A stretch of 64,000 nucleotides of DNA from Hydractinia symbiolongicarpus (lineage: Eukaryota; Cnidaria; Hydrozoa; Anthoathecata; Hydractiniidae), in assembly GCF_029227915.1 (NCBI RefSeq), contig NC_079880.1, forward strand, positions 13,970,001 to 14,034,000, given 5' to 3'. This document shows positions 25,601 to 36,147 of this stretch, in pieces. The position numbers and the translations under genes were made by a program. The notes below the pieces were generated by a model, which had not been told where the DNA came from, did no database searches, and saw only the letters and a program-made list of their open reading frames with translations. How positions within the stretch are numbered: position 1 is the first letter of the stretch; each line of letters begins with the position of its first letter.

Positions 25601-28600
25601 TGGACCAAAATAAGAGATTTTAGTATTATTTAGAATTTGTATTTTTTGTTGCAAATTTGCTGCAAAAATTGACATAAAATGACCTTATAGATTGATTGCT
25701 GTTCTTTAACACGACTCTTATATATGACTTTTATATATATTTTATGAAAACATTTGTGACAGAATACTATGTGAGATTTAAAATTTTGTTTACTTTATTG
25801 ATGGTAAAACAGCATGAAAGTTGATAAAAGGGCTTTATTAATTTTAGGTTTAAACACCGTTTTTTTTGTTGACATTAAAGTTTAGTGTCTAAAGTTTAGT
25901 GAGGAAGGACTGTATGCAATATATCTAGAACGTTTTATTGCATTAGAATTTATCCTTGCAAATCCCTTAGATAGATAACACCTTAGATAAAAATTTCTAC
26001 TTAGGCACAATTTATTGTTTATTTTTCACATTTTGTGTCAACCTTTGGCAGGGTTTGCAATAAACTAACTGACTTTAACATATACAATGAGAGAGATTTG
26101 TGTTTGACATTGATCAACTTTTTTTGTATATATGTGACGTTTTGAGTGATTTAAATTTTATGGGTGAGATGTATGTTGAAATGCTTTTGAAAACTTCTTC
26201 CCGAATAATTTTCGCATTTGTCAGAAGGTCAGAGCAATTAATTTTAGTAGATTTAGATTTTAAATGTCACATATATACTGCAGTTGTTGGACACCTTTAA
26301 TTTTTTTGGTCATTTATATATGTAAGATGCGCACTGCTGTATTGTTTTTTTTATGGACGTATATCTGCTACATAAATTAAATGAGAATACAGTGGATTCT
26401 TCTACGGGAAACAGCTAGTGTATTATAATTTTATGTTTAGTTGGTTTCGCTTGTAGCTGCCAAGCTACAAAGGTCGTTTGTTATCTTTTTTGTGATCTGA
26501 AGTTTTATGAAGCTGATTTGTATTTGCGTGCAATGATTTTCAACAGAACAAAAATTGTATTTAAAAAACTAAATAAATCAAAAATAGTTTACGTTTTATC
26601 TAGGTTTCATAAAATTAGTGTTTACATTTAAACTTATTTTACCTACTTTCATATTATTCATTTTTTTGCTGTGCCAGTTGAAAATTATTAATTATTAAAA
26701 AGCTGAGCACTTTTTCTGCACAATTGGAAACAAAACAAATACTCCTCCGTAGAGGATAGAAACATTCAGTAAATCGCCGTAGAACTTCCCACCGAAGTTT
26801 ATTATTTAATCATTTGTATAATTCTACAAATTATGCTTTTTTTATTTTTTTGACCTCATGACAATTAGTGTTTAAGAGATTCAAGTGTATAAAGTTTATT
26901 GAACGATTTTGCAATATGTTTTTTGGGAATTTTATAAAAAAAGATAACGCGAAACGAGATGAAGAATTGACAAGAACTAAACCGCATATACCATAGGTTC
27001 CATTTTTATATGGGTGTGATATAAAATTAAATTCACAGCAAAAAAAACTATTTCGAGCTCTATTCAGCAGAAATTTAAATTCGACATAGACTATCCGAGT
27101 GATTCGAAAATGTTTGGCAAGAAACGAATGCAATATTTGAACGTACGTGAGAAAGTAAAATCTATGAAGCTAAATAATTATATTCACTGTACAGTTGTTT
27201 GAAATATATAAAAGCTCTTCAAAATGGTGGAATACCCTAAGTGAGCTGTAGCGATAAAGCAACAACAGGAAATATGGGAAAATAAGAAGAAGTTACCATA
27301 TTGTTTACAATTGCAACTAAGAATGGAATTCAATAGGTTAATTCAATAAATTTCATTTATTATAGGTTTCTGCAGCGTTTTAAATCAACGCAAGCAAAAG
27401 GTAAATCTTTAAACTCGTAAATTATTTTCACGAAAATGTTCTGTTTAGTTGAGAGAGCTAATGTTTTAACTACAATATCTTACAACAGAAGCAGCATTTT
27501 GTTCTTACACGTCTTGTACTTAGCGCTTAGCTTGCACCCTGGTAAGGCTCTAAAATTCACCTGTAATATCTATCTAATACCGCTAAACGTTAAAATAGCG
27601 CAAAATTAAAATGTAGAAACCATAGAGAGTCAACTTACCTCCGTACGTTTCCATATCACAATATACTGAAATAGTAGGGTCGTATTGTAAGGAGTAAAAC
27701 CCGCTCTTCGCATTTGAATATTTTTCCTTCAGCCATTTACACGATTTCACAGGACCAGATGATGGATCTTAAAAGACATTTCAAAGAAAAATCTTTAAAT
27801 GGATATAAAACGTATTAAAAATCCTCGTTAACGGATATAATTACTAAGTGAACAAATTACTGTCGTGACCAAAAAATTCATGACCAATATACAAACAATT
27901 AAATAACTTATGGAATCTATTTAAATTAAAAAATTGTACATGGCATTATGAAATAGAAATCTCCCAAACTGATATAAAACTCATATGAAGCCAAAAAAGT
28001 ACAAAGTACAAAGTACAAAAAAAGTCAAAATAGCCGTTTTTCTGCTACAGCATTGCCATAAAAACTTAGACCGTAAAAAGCAAATTTAGAAAACCGTCAC
28101 AACAAAACACGGGACAATAAATGCTACCTCTTTCACATTTCTCTCCATAGTATCCATCAAGACATGTGCAGTTGAATCCTGGAGATTCACAAATATCCTC
28201 GCAATAATGACCTTTACAAGGTGATAAGCTGGAACAAACATTACCAACCTAAAGAAGCGACAATATGACTTAATACAATGCTAGCACTAAACTAGACATT
28301 GAATTGTGCATGGTACAGTCGTTGTTTACCTCTTTATTACCAGGATCAGTTTCATAGTGTGTCCAATCAACTTCGTTAGTTGCATTGTTGCCACCATCAA
28401 CAATTGTACTTTCTAGCAAGTCGCATTCTTTTGTTACGTCGTTGTAATTTATGGATTGACATGAATCATGCAGAATACATTTTTCCACACATTCAAGATC
28501 ATCTGTTACCTTCTTAGTATCCAGTTTTCCAACCAATAGTCGGGAATTTTTATACACCAATGAAAGATCGGAATAGAATGAGCAGGGAAGTCGCAAGATT

Positions 28601-28653
28601 TTTCCTCTCGTCGGCAAATAGTTTAAGGTCAGTAGAAGCAAAATGGAAAACAA
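13119..28653 (-). CDS. Secreted PAN-EGF-GGGWT (fibrinogen-like) protein, four exons with a 14-kb intron
   Basis: Proposed exons (minus): 28653-28330, 28248-28128, 27767-27639 and 13651-13119. Exon 1 encodes a signal peptide and a PAN/apple-type domain (paired cysteines around residues 53-80). Exon 2 encodes one EGF-like domain. Exon 3 leads into the fibrinogen-type signature VYCDMETYG. Exon 4 starts GGWTRIG and supplies the rest. Exon sizes 324+121+129+533 sum to 1,107 nt, exactly 369 codons including stop. Every junction has GT/AG sites, and phases 0, 1 and 1 agree. The joined signature [13 protein letters not shown] is what the family predicts. The C-terminal domain lacks the later landmarks of true fibrinogen domains, so it is a diverged relative. 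Similar secreted multidomain proteins act in extracellular recognition or adhesion; that role is inferred. Assigning exon 4 to this gene is also inference, but a strong one. Confidence 0.75.
13681..14178. repeat. 249-bp tandem duplication (two copies)
   Basis: 13,681-13,929 is repeated at 13,930-14,178 with only a few substitutions (for example aaatttgttaag against aaattcgttaat). It lies just upstream of the terminal exon's acceptor, inside the proposed large intron. Its high identity means it is recent. Confidence 0.95.
14290..15300. repeat. 129-bp tandem array, eight units
   Basis: The landmark 'gcacagttaac' or a close variant recurs at about 14,305, 14,421, 14,550, 14,679, 14,806, 14,935, 15,064 and 15,183. 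The central units are 127-129 bp apart. Units 2-5 alternate between two variants: type A has 'atagagcatgctg' and 'gccaacatttgtcc', type B has 'ataaagtatgctg' and 'gccgaaattggtcc'. Later units are all type B. The outer units are more diverged, as expected for array edges. Confidence 0.95.
15831..17998. mobile_element. Candidate element with GGGACGGAT inverted ends
   Basis: GGGACGGAT at 15,831-15,839 is matched by ATCCGTCCC at 17,989-17,997. The word TGTTGA lies beside the left end and again 3 bp beyond the right end. The end sequence resembles hAT-like CAGGGACGG termini, but only about 10 bp are shared and no exact 8-bp duplication is visible. No transposase was found. This may be one old non-autonomous element or two partial copies in opposite orientation. 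Confidence 0.35.
17581..17760. repeat. Short tandem array: three copies of an 'agagagtccaaaagtcc' unit
   Basis: The motif recurs at about 17,583, 17,645 and 17,718, spaced 62 and 73 bp apart, each followed by 'cacac.tc' and (in two) 'gagatttttctcga'. The last copy runs into the inverted repeat 'acttcggcggtcgccgaagt'. Confidence 0.85.
18418..18640. other. TAGCTAGC-rich non-coding stretch
   Basis: The palindromic words TAGCTAGC, AGCTAGCT and CTAGCTA are clustered here. Smaller clusters lie near 29,600 and 46,840-46,915. No gene is present. Confidence 0.5.
18816..18845. repeat. Left terminal inverted repeat of the P-like element
   Basis: 30 bp starting CATAGTCATAAG and ending AGTCTGGT. The only mismatch to the right end is a T/C at position 22. 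Confidence 0.95.
19003..21616 (+). pseudogene. THAP-domain P-type transposase, broken
   Basis: The natural start is probably the ATG at 19,003, where the THAP zinc finger begins (C-x4-C near residues 5-10, later C-x2-H in ICEKHF, then the AVPTIF-like VPGAIPTIN). A coiled-coil-like segment follows at about 19.94 kb. The catalytic core shows [17 protein letters not shown] and DPLENYF, which by comparison with Drosophila P transposase and THAP9 carry the D, D and E active-site residues. The family motif [12 protein letters not shown] lies near 20.81 kb. The gene is dead: frame changes near 19.75, 19.91, 20.70 and 21.2 kb, and a TAA at 21,067-21,069. All catalytic residues are nevertheless still readable, so inactivation looks fairly recent. 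No introns are needed to follow the homology. Confidence 0.9.
21909..23092 (-). pseudogene. C2H2 zinc-finger protein carried by the P-like element, broken
   Basis: It starts at an ATG (23,092) followed by an acidic region (about residues 7-55), then one C2H2 finger at about residues 56-80 (CDIC...H...H, with [12 protein letters not shown]). The frame stops at TAA 22,436-22,438 but continues in the same frame for about 17 codons to an A7 run (T7 at 22,380-22,386 on plus), where a one-base shift reaches the next open segment (22,370-21,909). One stop plus one homopolymer indel therefore split a single protein of about 390 residues. The second half contains a [14 protein letters not shown]-like stretch resembling the C-terminal region of P/THAP9 transposases; this resemblance is from memory. 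The role is unknown. Its place between the inverted ends suggests an accessory transposition or regulatory protein. Confidence 0.75.
23189..23218. repeat. Right terminal inverted repeat of the P-like element
   Basis: Reverse complement of the left end with one mismatch, followed directly by the GTGTAGC target duplicate at 23,219-23,225. Confidence 0.95.
23274..24460. mobile_element. TTAA-flanked inverted-repeat element (Kolobok- or piggyBac-type MITE)
   Basis: Both ends read TTAA then AGCnTACCTCCCGAG going inward (left TTAA 23,270-23,273; right TTAA 24,461-24,464). The inverted repeat continues imperfectly through AAGTTGACCTAAAT for about 45 bp. Weaker inverted similarity extends further in, including TGACGTCAC..GTTAGAAG near 23,468 and 24,255. 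The 4-bp TTAA target fits Kolobok or piggyBac superfamilies; the tip AGC.. rather than CCC.. favours Kolobok. No transposase is visible, so it is non-autonomous. It lies 51 bp from the P-like element. Confidence 0.75.
24480..26080. repeat. Old, degenerate tandem array, units of about 150-190 bp
   Basis: A loose consensus recurs: 'acattttgtgt.aa.tttt' then 'gga...tatgcaatatac.gaaa.aactgatttttgttg', seen near 24,775, 25,040, 25,215, 25,425, 25,590 and 25,905. The phrase 'cttgcaagc.ttt' also repeats. Copies have diverged with indels, so period and number are approximate. Confidence 0.65.
26081..27638. other. Intronic non-coding DNA
   Basis: No gene supported. The short plus-strand frame near 27,437-27,541 (hydrophobic, ending at a GTAAGG donor-like site) is noted, but nothing follows it. 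Confidence 0.4.
27639..27767 (-). CDS. Exon 3: start of the fibrinogen-like domain
   Basis: Flanked by a TTTTAAG acceptor and a GTAAGT donor. It encodes a Cys-Lys-Trp segment and [19 protein letters not shown], the usual lead-in to the GGGWT core. It is entered in phase 1 and left in phase 1. Confidence 0.85.
28128..28248 (-). CDS. Exon 2: EGF-like domain
   Basis: Six cysteines in EGF spacing (C..PC..HYC..IC......CTC..GYYGEKC) between a CTTTAG acceptor and a GTAGC donor. It continues the exon 1 frame without interruption. Confidence 0.9.
28330..28653 (-). CDS. Exon 1: signal peptide and PAN/apple domain
   Basis: A leucine-rich signal peptide (residues 1 to about 17) is followed by a PAN-like domain containing [19 protein letters not shown] and ECDLL, ending at NKE before a GTAAAC donor. 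It is exactly 108 codons long. Confidence 0.88.
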
Positions 28654-31579
28654 TCTATGACGTTAAATGATACCATTAATAGTATATGGCCGTTAAAAGT
28701 ATGAATATGTTTGTAATCTGCTAGTAACGAAATTAGCTACTCACCGATCTTTCATTTTTTACTTGAGTTTTTTCACGTTTACAGTTTCAGGAAGAGTCGA
28801 AATAATTTTTTTTTCTGACAATTTTCAATATTAAAATATTTATAACCAAATATAAAGGAGCTATCGCATTCAGATACGCTAGCTGTAGTGGTTGGATACA
28901 ACTAAAACGATGGCGATTGCTATATATTTTCTTTTTTATTTATTTATTTAGGTTTCTTTGGTTTAAACAATTCATAAGTTTCTATGTACAACAGCTATTC
29001 AAATCAATACTTTATAATAAACCATATTTCATTCCTTTCTCTGTTTTATTAGTAAGTTACAAAATGAATAGGGAAATCATGAAGTCGCAAAATCTTCACA
29101 TTTTTTAAAAAAACGATGAGTACAAGTCCCAAATATCTCGAATGCACGTGATATTCGCGACTTTTTCCTTACTTAAAAAATAAGTCGCGAATATACCGCC
29201 CACTTAAGATATTTGCGACCTGCCCGCTACTTATTTCTTCAGTCGCGAATTTGTCGACCTCCAAATAATGTAAAATCTTTTTCTTCAAAAAAGTGGGCCA
29301 CTTTAGGTTCTTGACAAACAAAGAAACAAATAATTCCGTGTTAGTGCATTGAAGTACAGAAAAAATATGCTAAACGCTTCGCAACTCATACAGTTTTGTA
29401 AACTGCCAGTACGCAGACGGGAGTGGAAGTTACCAGTGGGTTATTTCAACAATTTGTGCACGTGACGGATTTATCCTTTCAAAACGCATCTCATGCATCA
29501 ATCCAGTTAAAGGAAGAGGTTGTTTATTTTTTGTTTATTTTTGATTTACCATGCTATCAATCAAGCCTTCACTTATGAATTGAACTTCAAACTTATTTAG
29601 CTAGCTAACTAGCTTATTTTCTTCTGAAATTTGGCCTAAAAACTTTGCACATAAAGCCACGATAACAACAACGATCACTTCAAAAGCTTTTTACTTCTTT
29701 TATCAAAATCGATTTACTAACATTTAACATATTTTACCATGGGGGTAGGAATAAAGAAGAGATTGAACTGATCTCAATGCCCATTAAAATTCTATTTGTT
29801 ATTATTTCGGCTTCCCTTATATATTTATGCGGCATGCGCAGCGGGCTGTTATATGTAAAAAAGCGATTTTTGGGCAACTGTGGAGCTGTCTGTCTCAGGG
29901 GAAGAGGGGACTTTTTATTATCTTTGATATTTAAAAAAATATAGCTCTTTTAAGCAGTACTTGACCTTCTGAAAATCGAAATATGCTGAAGAATTTTTAA
30001 AAAATCTAGCATAATAAAGCTCTTAGTCAAGAATGAGTTAAAACTTAGAAAAGTAGAAGAGTTAATAGTCAACAGTTATTAAAACTTTCGTTAAACCAAT
30101 TTCCAGTATATTTGTTGTTGCTGACACACAAAAGCGATATGAGCCATTTTGAATTGAAGAATTATTTTATCCACTAATCGATTACGTAATTTTTTGACCA
30201 CATCGTCTTCTCGACCAATGAAATTTGCCAAAACTGACAAACGCCGAAATTTAAAAATACAACATGAATAGGTTTGCAACTGATCGTATCATGGATGTTT
30301 TAACAGACACAAAAGAGTTCGAATTCCTTCTTTATTTCCACCTTCATGATTTTACAGACCGTAGCTCTATTTACTAAAAGAGGAAATGATCCTGTTTTTT
30401 TGATTATCAAGAAAATTATTCATAAACAGGTTTTCTATTCAGTTGTAAAGTGCGTCAAATTTCTTGTATTTGACCTTGTAAGCGGTCTACTTATACACAT
30501 CTTCATTTACAATGTGCGAGGTTGGAGATCATCGTCCGTGTCGGAGATCTTACTTAAACATTTTTACAGCCCCTTTAAGCAACAAAATGCTAAAGGGTCT
30601 TAACGAATTAAATACATCAACCAAGATGTGGAATATTAAACCAATCGTAAATATTAACCAAATATTAACAAACCAAGATGTGGAATATTAAACCAACTGT
30701 AAACATTAACCTTAGCTAAAAAGTACAGACCACAGATGAATTTCAGACTCCCTCCCATACCACATCCCCCTACTCTTTACCAGGGAACTTATTACAATGA
30801 GCAGTCTTACTCCTCTCCTCTTTCTTTTTCAAGCAATATTTGAAGAAAATGATATTATTTGTCAATCACATTTGCCGCCTCAACTGTGGATGAAATATGC
30901 AAATTTGTTAATAAACACCACAGAAATTTAGCCGTCGGCAATAAATTTGAGATATTTTTCTTAAATACTTCAGGCAATGTCATTTTAGTCGTTTTTCTAA
31001 AAGCACAAAGTTGGCGGAAATTTTTCTATAAGATTGGGCTCCAGGTGCCAAAGCTTGAGCATTGCACTTTAGCGAACTGGTTTTATCAAGCCATATTAAA
31101 GGTACCCTCCAGGAAACTAAAAAGATAATAACGTGTCACGCTTCAATAATGATGTTTTTCCACAAAAAACATCTATTTCTGTTCTGACTAAACAACGCAC
31201 TGCTATGTTAATGACATCATCTATAGACAGCGATGAGAAGTGATTTACAGTGGTTTGTATGTTGTGATCGTAACAGGGACAAATCTGATGTCAACAAATT
31301 TCAATAAACATTGCCGTTTTTCATGCAGCATGACACGCCTGCGGTAGTAGATTTCTTAAGACATTCTACTGATCATTCTTACGTTCTATGATCGAATTTT
31401 ATTTCAATACAACTCTTAATTTCTTCTCAACTTTAGACTTGTTTCAAATATTATTATTGTACTGTTCCTATACTACATCACATAACATTTTCGGAACATG
31501 TCGTATGTCCTATGGTACTAACATCTGCATGACTGGTCTGATCTTTGTTTGCAAATCCATTACTGCAAGTAAACAAATT
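28654..31579. other. Non-coding DNA with TCGCGAAT-like motifs
   Basis: No gene supported. Several TCGCGAA(T) words lie at 29,150-29,260, resembling the MITE family seen at 45.9 and 54.1 kb. A duplicated phrase 'aaccaagatgtggaatattaaacca' lies at about 30,620-30,690. Confidence 0.4.
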
Positions 31580-32335
31580 TTTGTAATGTATTCAGAGCTC
31601 TGCCATTGTAGTGGCATAAATCAAAGGATTTCCCACAAGATAAATCATGGCTAAGTATTTAACTGCATCAGTTACTGGTATGTCGAGATGACTCCCAAAA
31701 ATGCGCACTAGGTTTTGAGTAAGAAGGAGAACGGCAGTAGCTTCAATCGAAAAACATCTTTAACAATGTTGCCTAGTAACTGCAAAAAGTTTAAGTGCTC
31801 TAAACGATTCTTGAAACTCCTCCTTCGATGTTTTTGTATCACCAGCATGTGCTTACAACGTATGTGGATTGTGTACAACGAGATTAGGACAAGGAAGAAA
31901 CATACGCTAAACACTGTCAGATATAACAACCATTCTTGAAACACAATGTGTCTTTTACCTTTCTTTTCACACATTCTATAGATCAAAGGAGTTGTTCCAA
32001 TGCATGTTGCTAACAACCATGTTATGACGATTGCTTTAATGAGGTTTTTTATTTTGATGCTATGTATGGATATCGAAGGCAATAGTTAATTGCAACGTAA
32101 TGGTCAAGTGAAATGACGAGAGTGGAGAAGATGGATAGAAAATAAAATGTTCTCCTGATGCATATCGCAACATAATGTCGTTTAATTATTCTATATATAA
32201 CTGTGGCGTCGGCATACAGTATATCACTCACGATGAAGTTGATGAACAAAGCCTATCTGACGTTGTGAAGATTCCGTTTTTGAATAATCATGAAAGCGTT
32301 GACACCATAAAGTACCTATGAAACGATGACACAAA
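31580..32335 (-). pseudogene. Rhodopsin-type (class A) GPCR, broken
   Basis: Reading the minus strand in shifting frames recovers most of a seven-helix receptor: TM1/loop (QKRNLHNVR, about 32.28 kb), TM2 (ALFINFIVSDILYA), TM3 ending SLDHYVAINYCLRY in the DRY position, TM4 (KAIVITWLLATCIG), TM5 (LYLTVFSVCFFLVLISLY), and TM7 with the NPLIYA form of NPxxY near 31.62 kb. In-frame stops (one before ALFINF, one in TM1) and at least two frame changes break it. TM6 is poorly preserved. The ligand class cannot be told. Confidence 0.75.
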
Positions 32336-32834
32336 TTTGGATTGGATGCGGCTTGTTGTTGCTGCAACTAGTGTCGTTGTTATTGCTTGTTGGGATAGCG
32401 ATGATGCGGTGTTGATGGTGTTGAAATTGTTGTTTTTCTATTTCTTTTTGTTTATCCTACGGTTTATACTTGTTTGCTTGATGCTTTTCTATGGTGTTTT
32501 CATATTTGAAGTTGGCCTGTTGATTGTATTATTCTTGTACACGTTTACTCTTTGACGGGTTTTTAATACTACATGTATATATTTCTGGCAGATGTTTTTT
32601 TACTTTTGTTTATAAACACGCTCTTTTGTACCTCCCTAGCATGCCACCTAATAATTATTGAGAGAGGGAACATTTTTTTTATTAGGATTTTAGTTATTAA
32701 TCAATATAACTTCTTTCTCATGTATTACTAATAGATTTTGTTTCGACAACTCATTGTAAAAAGAAGAAAAGGTAAAAATCTGTATTCTAACAACCAAAAT
32801 GAATTGTTCAGTAAGTTATTTTAATTAAAAACTA
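32336..32834. other. Non-coding DNA
   Basis: Nothing supported. The Leu/Phe-rich frame at 32,337-32,555 is partly the antisense of the GPCR relic's upstream region. Confidence 0.4.
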
Positions 32835-33113
32835 TCGACCGATGGCTTTTTGGTAGAGCTTTCACCCCCATTTAGAAAGGTCTGGGTTCAAACCGAGGTC
32901 AAGTCATACCAGAGACTATAAAGAATCAATCGATCCTTTCTGCTTAATGTTCAGCATGAGAATAGGATTGACATCTTAGGCAGGTGTCTAGTTGAGCGGC
33001 TGTTGTGCTTGCATGCCTTCCCTAAGCTCAAATGGAACCTTTAAATGCACTAGGACCCCCTTTGCAGTACCGCCATTGTTAAGACACTATCCTGGGTAGA
33101 TATTAATAATAAA
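32835..33113 (+). mobile_element. Candidate tRNA-derived SINE
   Basis: Begins with an A-box-like segment (TGGCTTTTTGGTAGAGCTTT) and, about 35 bp on, a good B box (GGGTTCAAACC), as in tRNA-derived SINE heads. A tRNA-unrelated body of about 190 bp follows, then a short AATAATAAAA tail near 33,104-33,114. No second copy is in the window, so family status is inferred from the promoter architecture. Confidence 0.5.
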
Positions 33114-33689
33114 ACGGACCAAATTCCAGATGAGATAAATCATCTACAATCTTGGACGAAATTATTGTAACAATAGCTTTTTTTATCATTTTTTATAAAT
33201 GGACAAAATCATTTTCAATCCTCACAACTTGTTTTTGCACGCGTAGGCCGATTGGACATTCTCTAGAACACCCACACAGCAAAATAATTCACGTCGGGCA
33301 CTACAACGGTCTGTGAAGAATGTTCCTATTAACGCCAGCATTACATAGCACATTTTCAAACTCCCGATTCAACCAAACAATCTAGGACAAGTGAACTGTG
33401 GAAAGTTTAAAAATACGTGAATCTTCCGAACTTCAAAATTAGTTGTCCTGTTTGAACATATTTTGTCCATGAATGTACCTTCGCATTATTATGTGTAATA
33501 TATATGTATGAAAAGTCAAGTTTATTAAAATCGATATTAGTTCAATTAAAACAACGTCGTGGATTATGAATTTGTGGTGTGCTTTTTATCAAATTGTATT
33601 TACCGTTTCAGCAAGAATGAAAAAAAAATACAATTCTAAAGACAGAGATCATATGTATGTAACTAAAAAACTATGGTAGGACAAGATAC

Positions 33690-36147
33690 AGTTTGCACCG
33701 AAGGGTTCTGTTATTATTTTTGCTGTTAGCTTGCGGAGACATTGAATTGAATCCTGATCCGTGCGAATTAGTAAAAGGTATGCTAATTTCCCATCAGAAT
33801 ATTCGTGGTTTGCATAAAAAATTAGCTTAGTTGGAGGTATATTTTCAACAAAATAAAAAAAATCCCTGGGTGTCATGACTTTATCGGAAAGTCACATCAT
33901 GAACTTTGGTTTTGACGATATTGATGAGTTATATCAAATTCCCGGCTATTAATTTATTAAACAAAATAGACCGTCTGGTTTAGGAGGAGGGATATGCATG
34001 TATGCTAAGAATACTTTTAATTGGAAAAGGCATGGTGATTTGTGATTGTAATGTGGAAAACATTTGGATCGAATTTTTTCTTGATAGCACAAAAAGCTTT
34101 CTCATATCTGCGTTTTATCTCCAACCGGACTGTTCTAATAATTTGTCGAAAACATTCGATAATGAAATTAATGGTTCCCTTGTTAAAGCCACCTCTGAGT
34201 GGAAAAAAGTTTATGTTCTTGGTGCTTTTAATGTGAATTACAAAAAACATAACGAGCATAGCGTATTGAAATCCATTTTTCTGTCTCATGGGTTAACACA
34301 ACTGATGATACTAGATTAAAAAAAAACTCTGCTACGTTAATTGATCTTATCTTTACAAACAATTTGTCCACAATTGTTTCATGTGATGTTATCGAAGCTC
34401 ATATTAGTGATCACCATATGGTTTCATGTATTCGAAAGAAAACCCATCACAAATTTAATTGTCGTACAATCATGGCTCGGCACTATAAACACTACGACCC
34501 ATTAAAAAAGAACGCTGATTTTAAAACAACGAACCGGTCAAGGGTATATAATGAAACCGTTATCAACAAAGCTGTGACTAATTTCAATAATGTGTTAGAA
34601 ACAATTTTTAACAAAAATGCGCCCATTGTTGAAAAGAAAATTCGGGGTAAAGGTAGTGAAACAATCATGTCTCATCGCCACAAGCTGTACAGAAAAGCGA
34701 GAAAATCAAAAAAAGATGCCGATTGGATGCTATATGTACTAACCAAGTTAATTATGCTAAAAGCAACTACAATAAAAATCTTTTGAAAGAGCACTCAAGT
34801 AATCCAAAAAAATTCTGTTATGTTATCAAAAGTATATTTCCATACAAGACGAAATCACTTAGTAAAACTATGCAGTCCGACAAAATTACTGCAAGTTCTT
34901 TTGGTTCCTTTTTTGCTAGGGCTATTACAAGAATTAAGGACAAATCGATTTTAGTTACAAATTTGGTGTGGAAATATCCAAGTCCTATTAAAACAAGAAC
35001 ACGCAAGCTATTCAATTTACAATACATCTCAAACGTATTTGTTATAAAGCAGTTAAAAAATCTTTGTCGTAAAGGAACTGGAGTTGACAATTTATCATTC
35101 AACTCAATAAAAGACAGTCGTGAATACATTTCTCGACCATTGTTTCATATTTTAAATCCCTCAATTAAGTCTGGTAAGGTGCCATAAAATTTGGAAAAAA
35201 GCGCGAATCAAACCATTGTATAAATCTGGTGATATAAGTAACCCTTCTAATTACTGCCCTATATCGATACTAAATTCGCCATTACTAGAATTTTTGGAGG
35301 AGAACAATCTTTTAATTGAAAAACAGTTCCGTTATAGGCAGAATCGTACTACAACTGATGCCTTAACACTATTGGTTGATGATATAAGATTTGAAGTCGA
35401 TTGTAAAAATCTTGTTGGAGCATGTTTCATAAATTTGAGCAAGGCGTTTAATACTATCAGCCACTGTCAGTCATTGTCAAGATGAAATCCTATGGTGTAG
35501 AAAGTATCAATTGATTCGCAGATTATTTATTTGAAAGAACACAAGTTGCTAAACTTGATAATTCCAAGGACATAGAACGACCCGTTTTTTCTGGGGTCTC
35601 GTAGGGTTCCATTTTAGGGGCCATTGTTCATAGTCTTTTTCAATGATATTGTTGATCATGTGAAAAACTGTAACATCTTCAAATATGACGACGATACAGT
35701 AATTTATACTGCCTCTACTGAGAATATTGAAAAAGTTTTAACTAATGACCCTAATGCTATCGATAAATACTTGAGTGACAATAAATTAATTAATAATCTA
35801 GGTAAAAGTAAAACTGAGGTGATGCTGTTCGGAACCAGCAAAAAAACGTTGAAATCAGATCCTAGGTGTTCATATCGTGATCACAAAATCCACGAAACCA
35901 CTTCATACAAATATTTGGGATAATTCTGGATCAGACTTTATCGATGACTGAAAATTTTGCTAAAACTATGCACAAAGCTAGTATGAATGTTGCACTGCTA
36001 CAAAAAATGAGGAACCACACCGATCTTGCTGTGCCGAAAAGAATATACCAATGTATGATTCTTCCTGTACTCACTTATTCGTCTACAGCTATTTTAAGTT
36101 TTACTGCAAGTCAGTTGAAAAGTTTAAAAAGCCTTAATTGCCTATGA
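33690..36147 (+). pseudogene. Non-LTR retrotransposon (LINE, APE-type), decayed, with 2A-like motif
   Basis: In order: a leucine-rich stretch leading into ACGDIELNPDP (about 33,710-33,768), a 2A-like motif of the kind known at the N-terminus of CR1/L2-type LINEs; the start of the endonuclease (NIRGLHKK, SESHI, GGGICMYAK); the endonuclease end (TLIDLIFTNN, SDHHMV, to 34.43 kb); a linker; then reverse transcriptase (NYCPISIL, KQFRYRQNRTT, CFINLSKAFNTISH, KYDDDTVIY) and a C-terminal segment ending near 36,147. It is dead: stops and frame changes at about 33.86, 33.95, 34.32, 34.78, 35.19, 35.48 and 35.92 kb. Motif A has Asn where the catalytic Asp should be (FINLSKAFN), and ADD is changed to DDD. 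No 3' tail was recognised, so it may be 3'-truncated. Confidence 0.9.

Noticed and set aside
27437-27541. Possible plus-strand first exon with hydrophobic start and GTAAGG donor
   Set aside because: No downstream exon or homology; too short to support.
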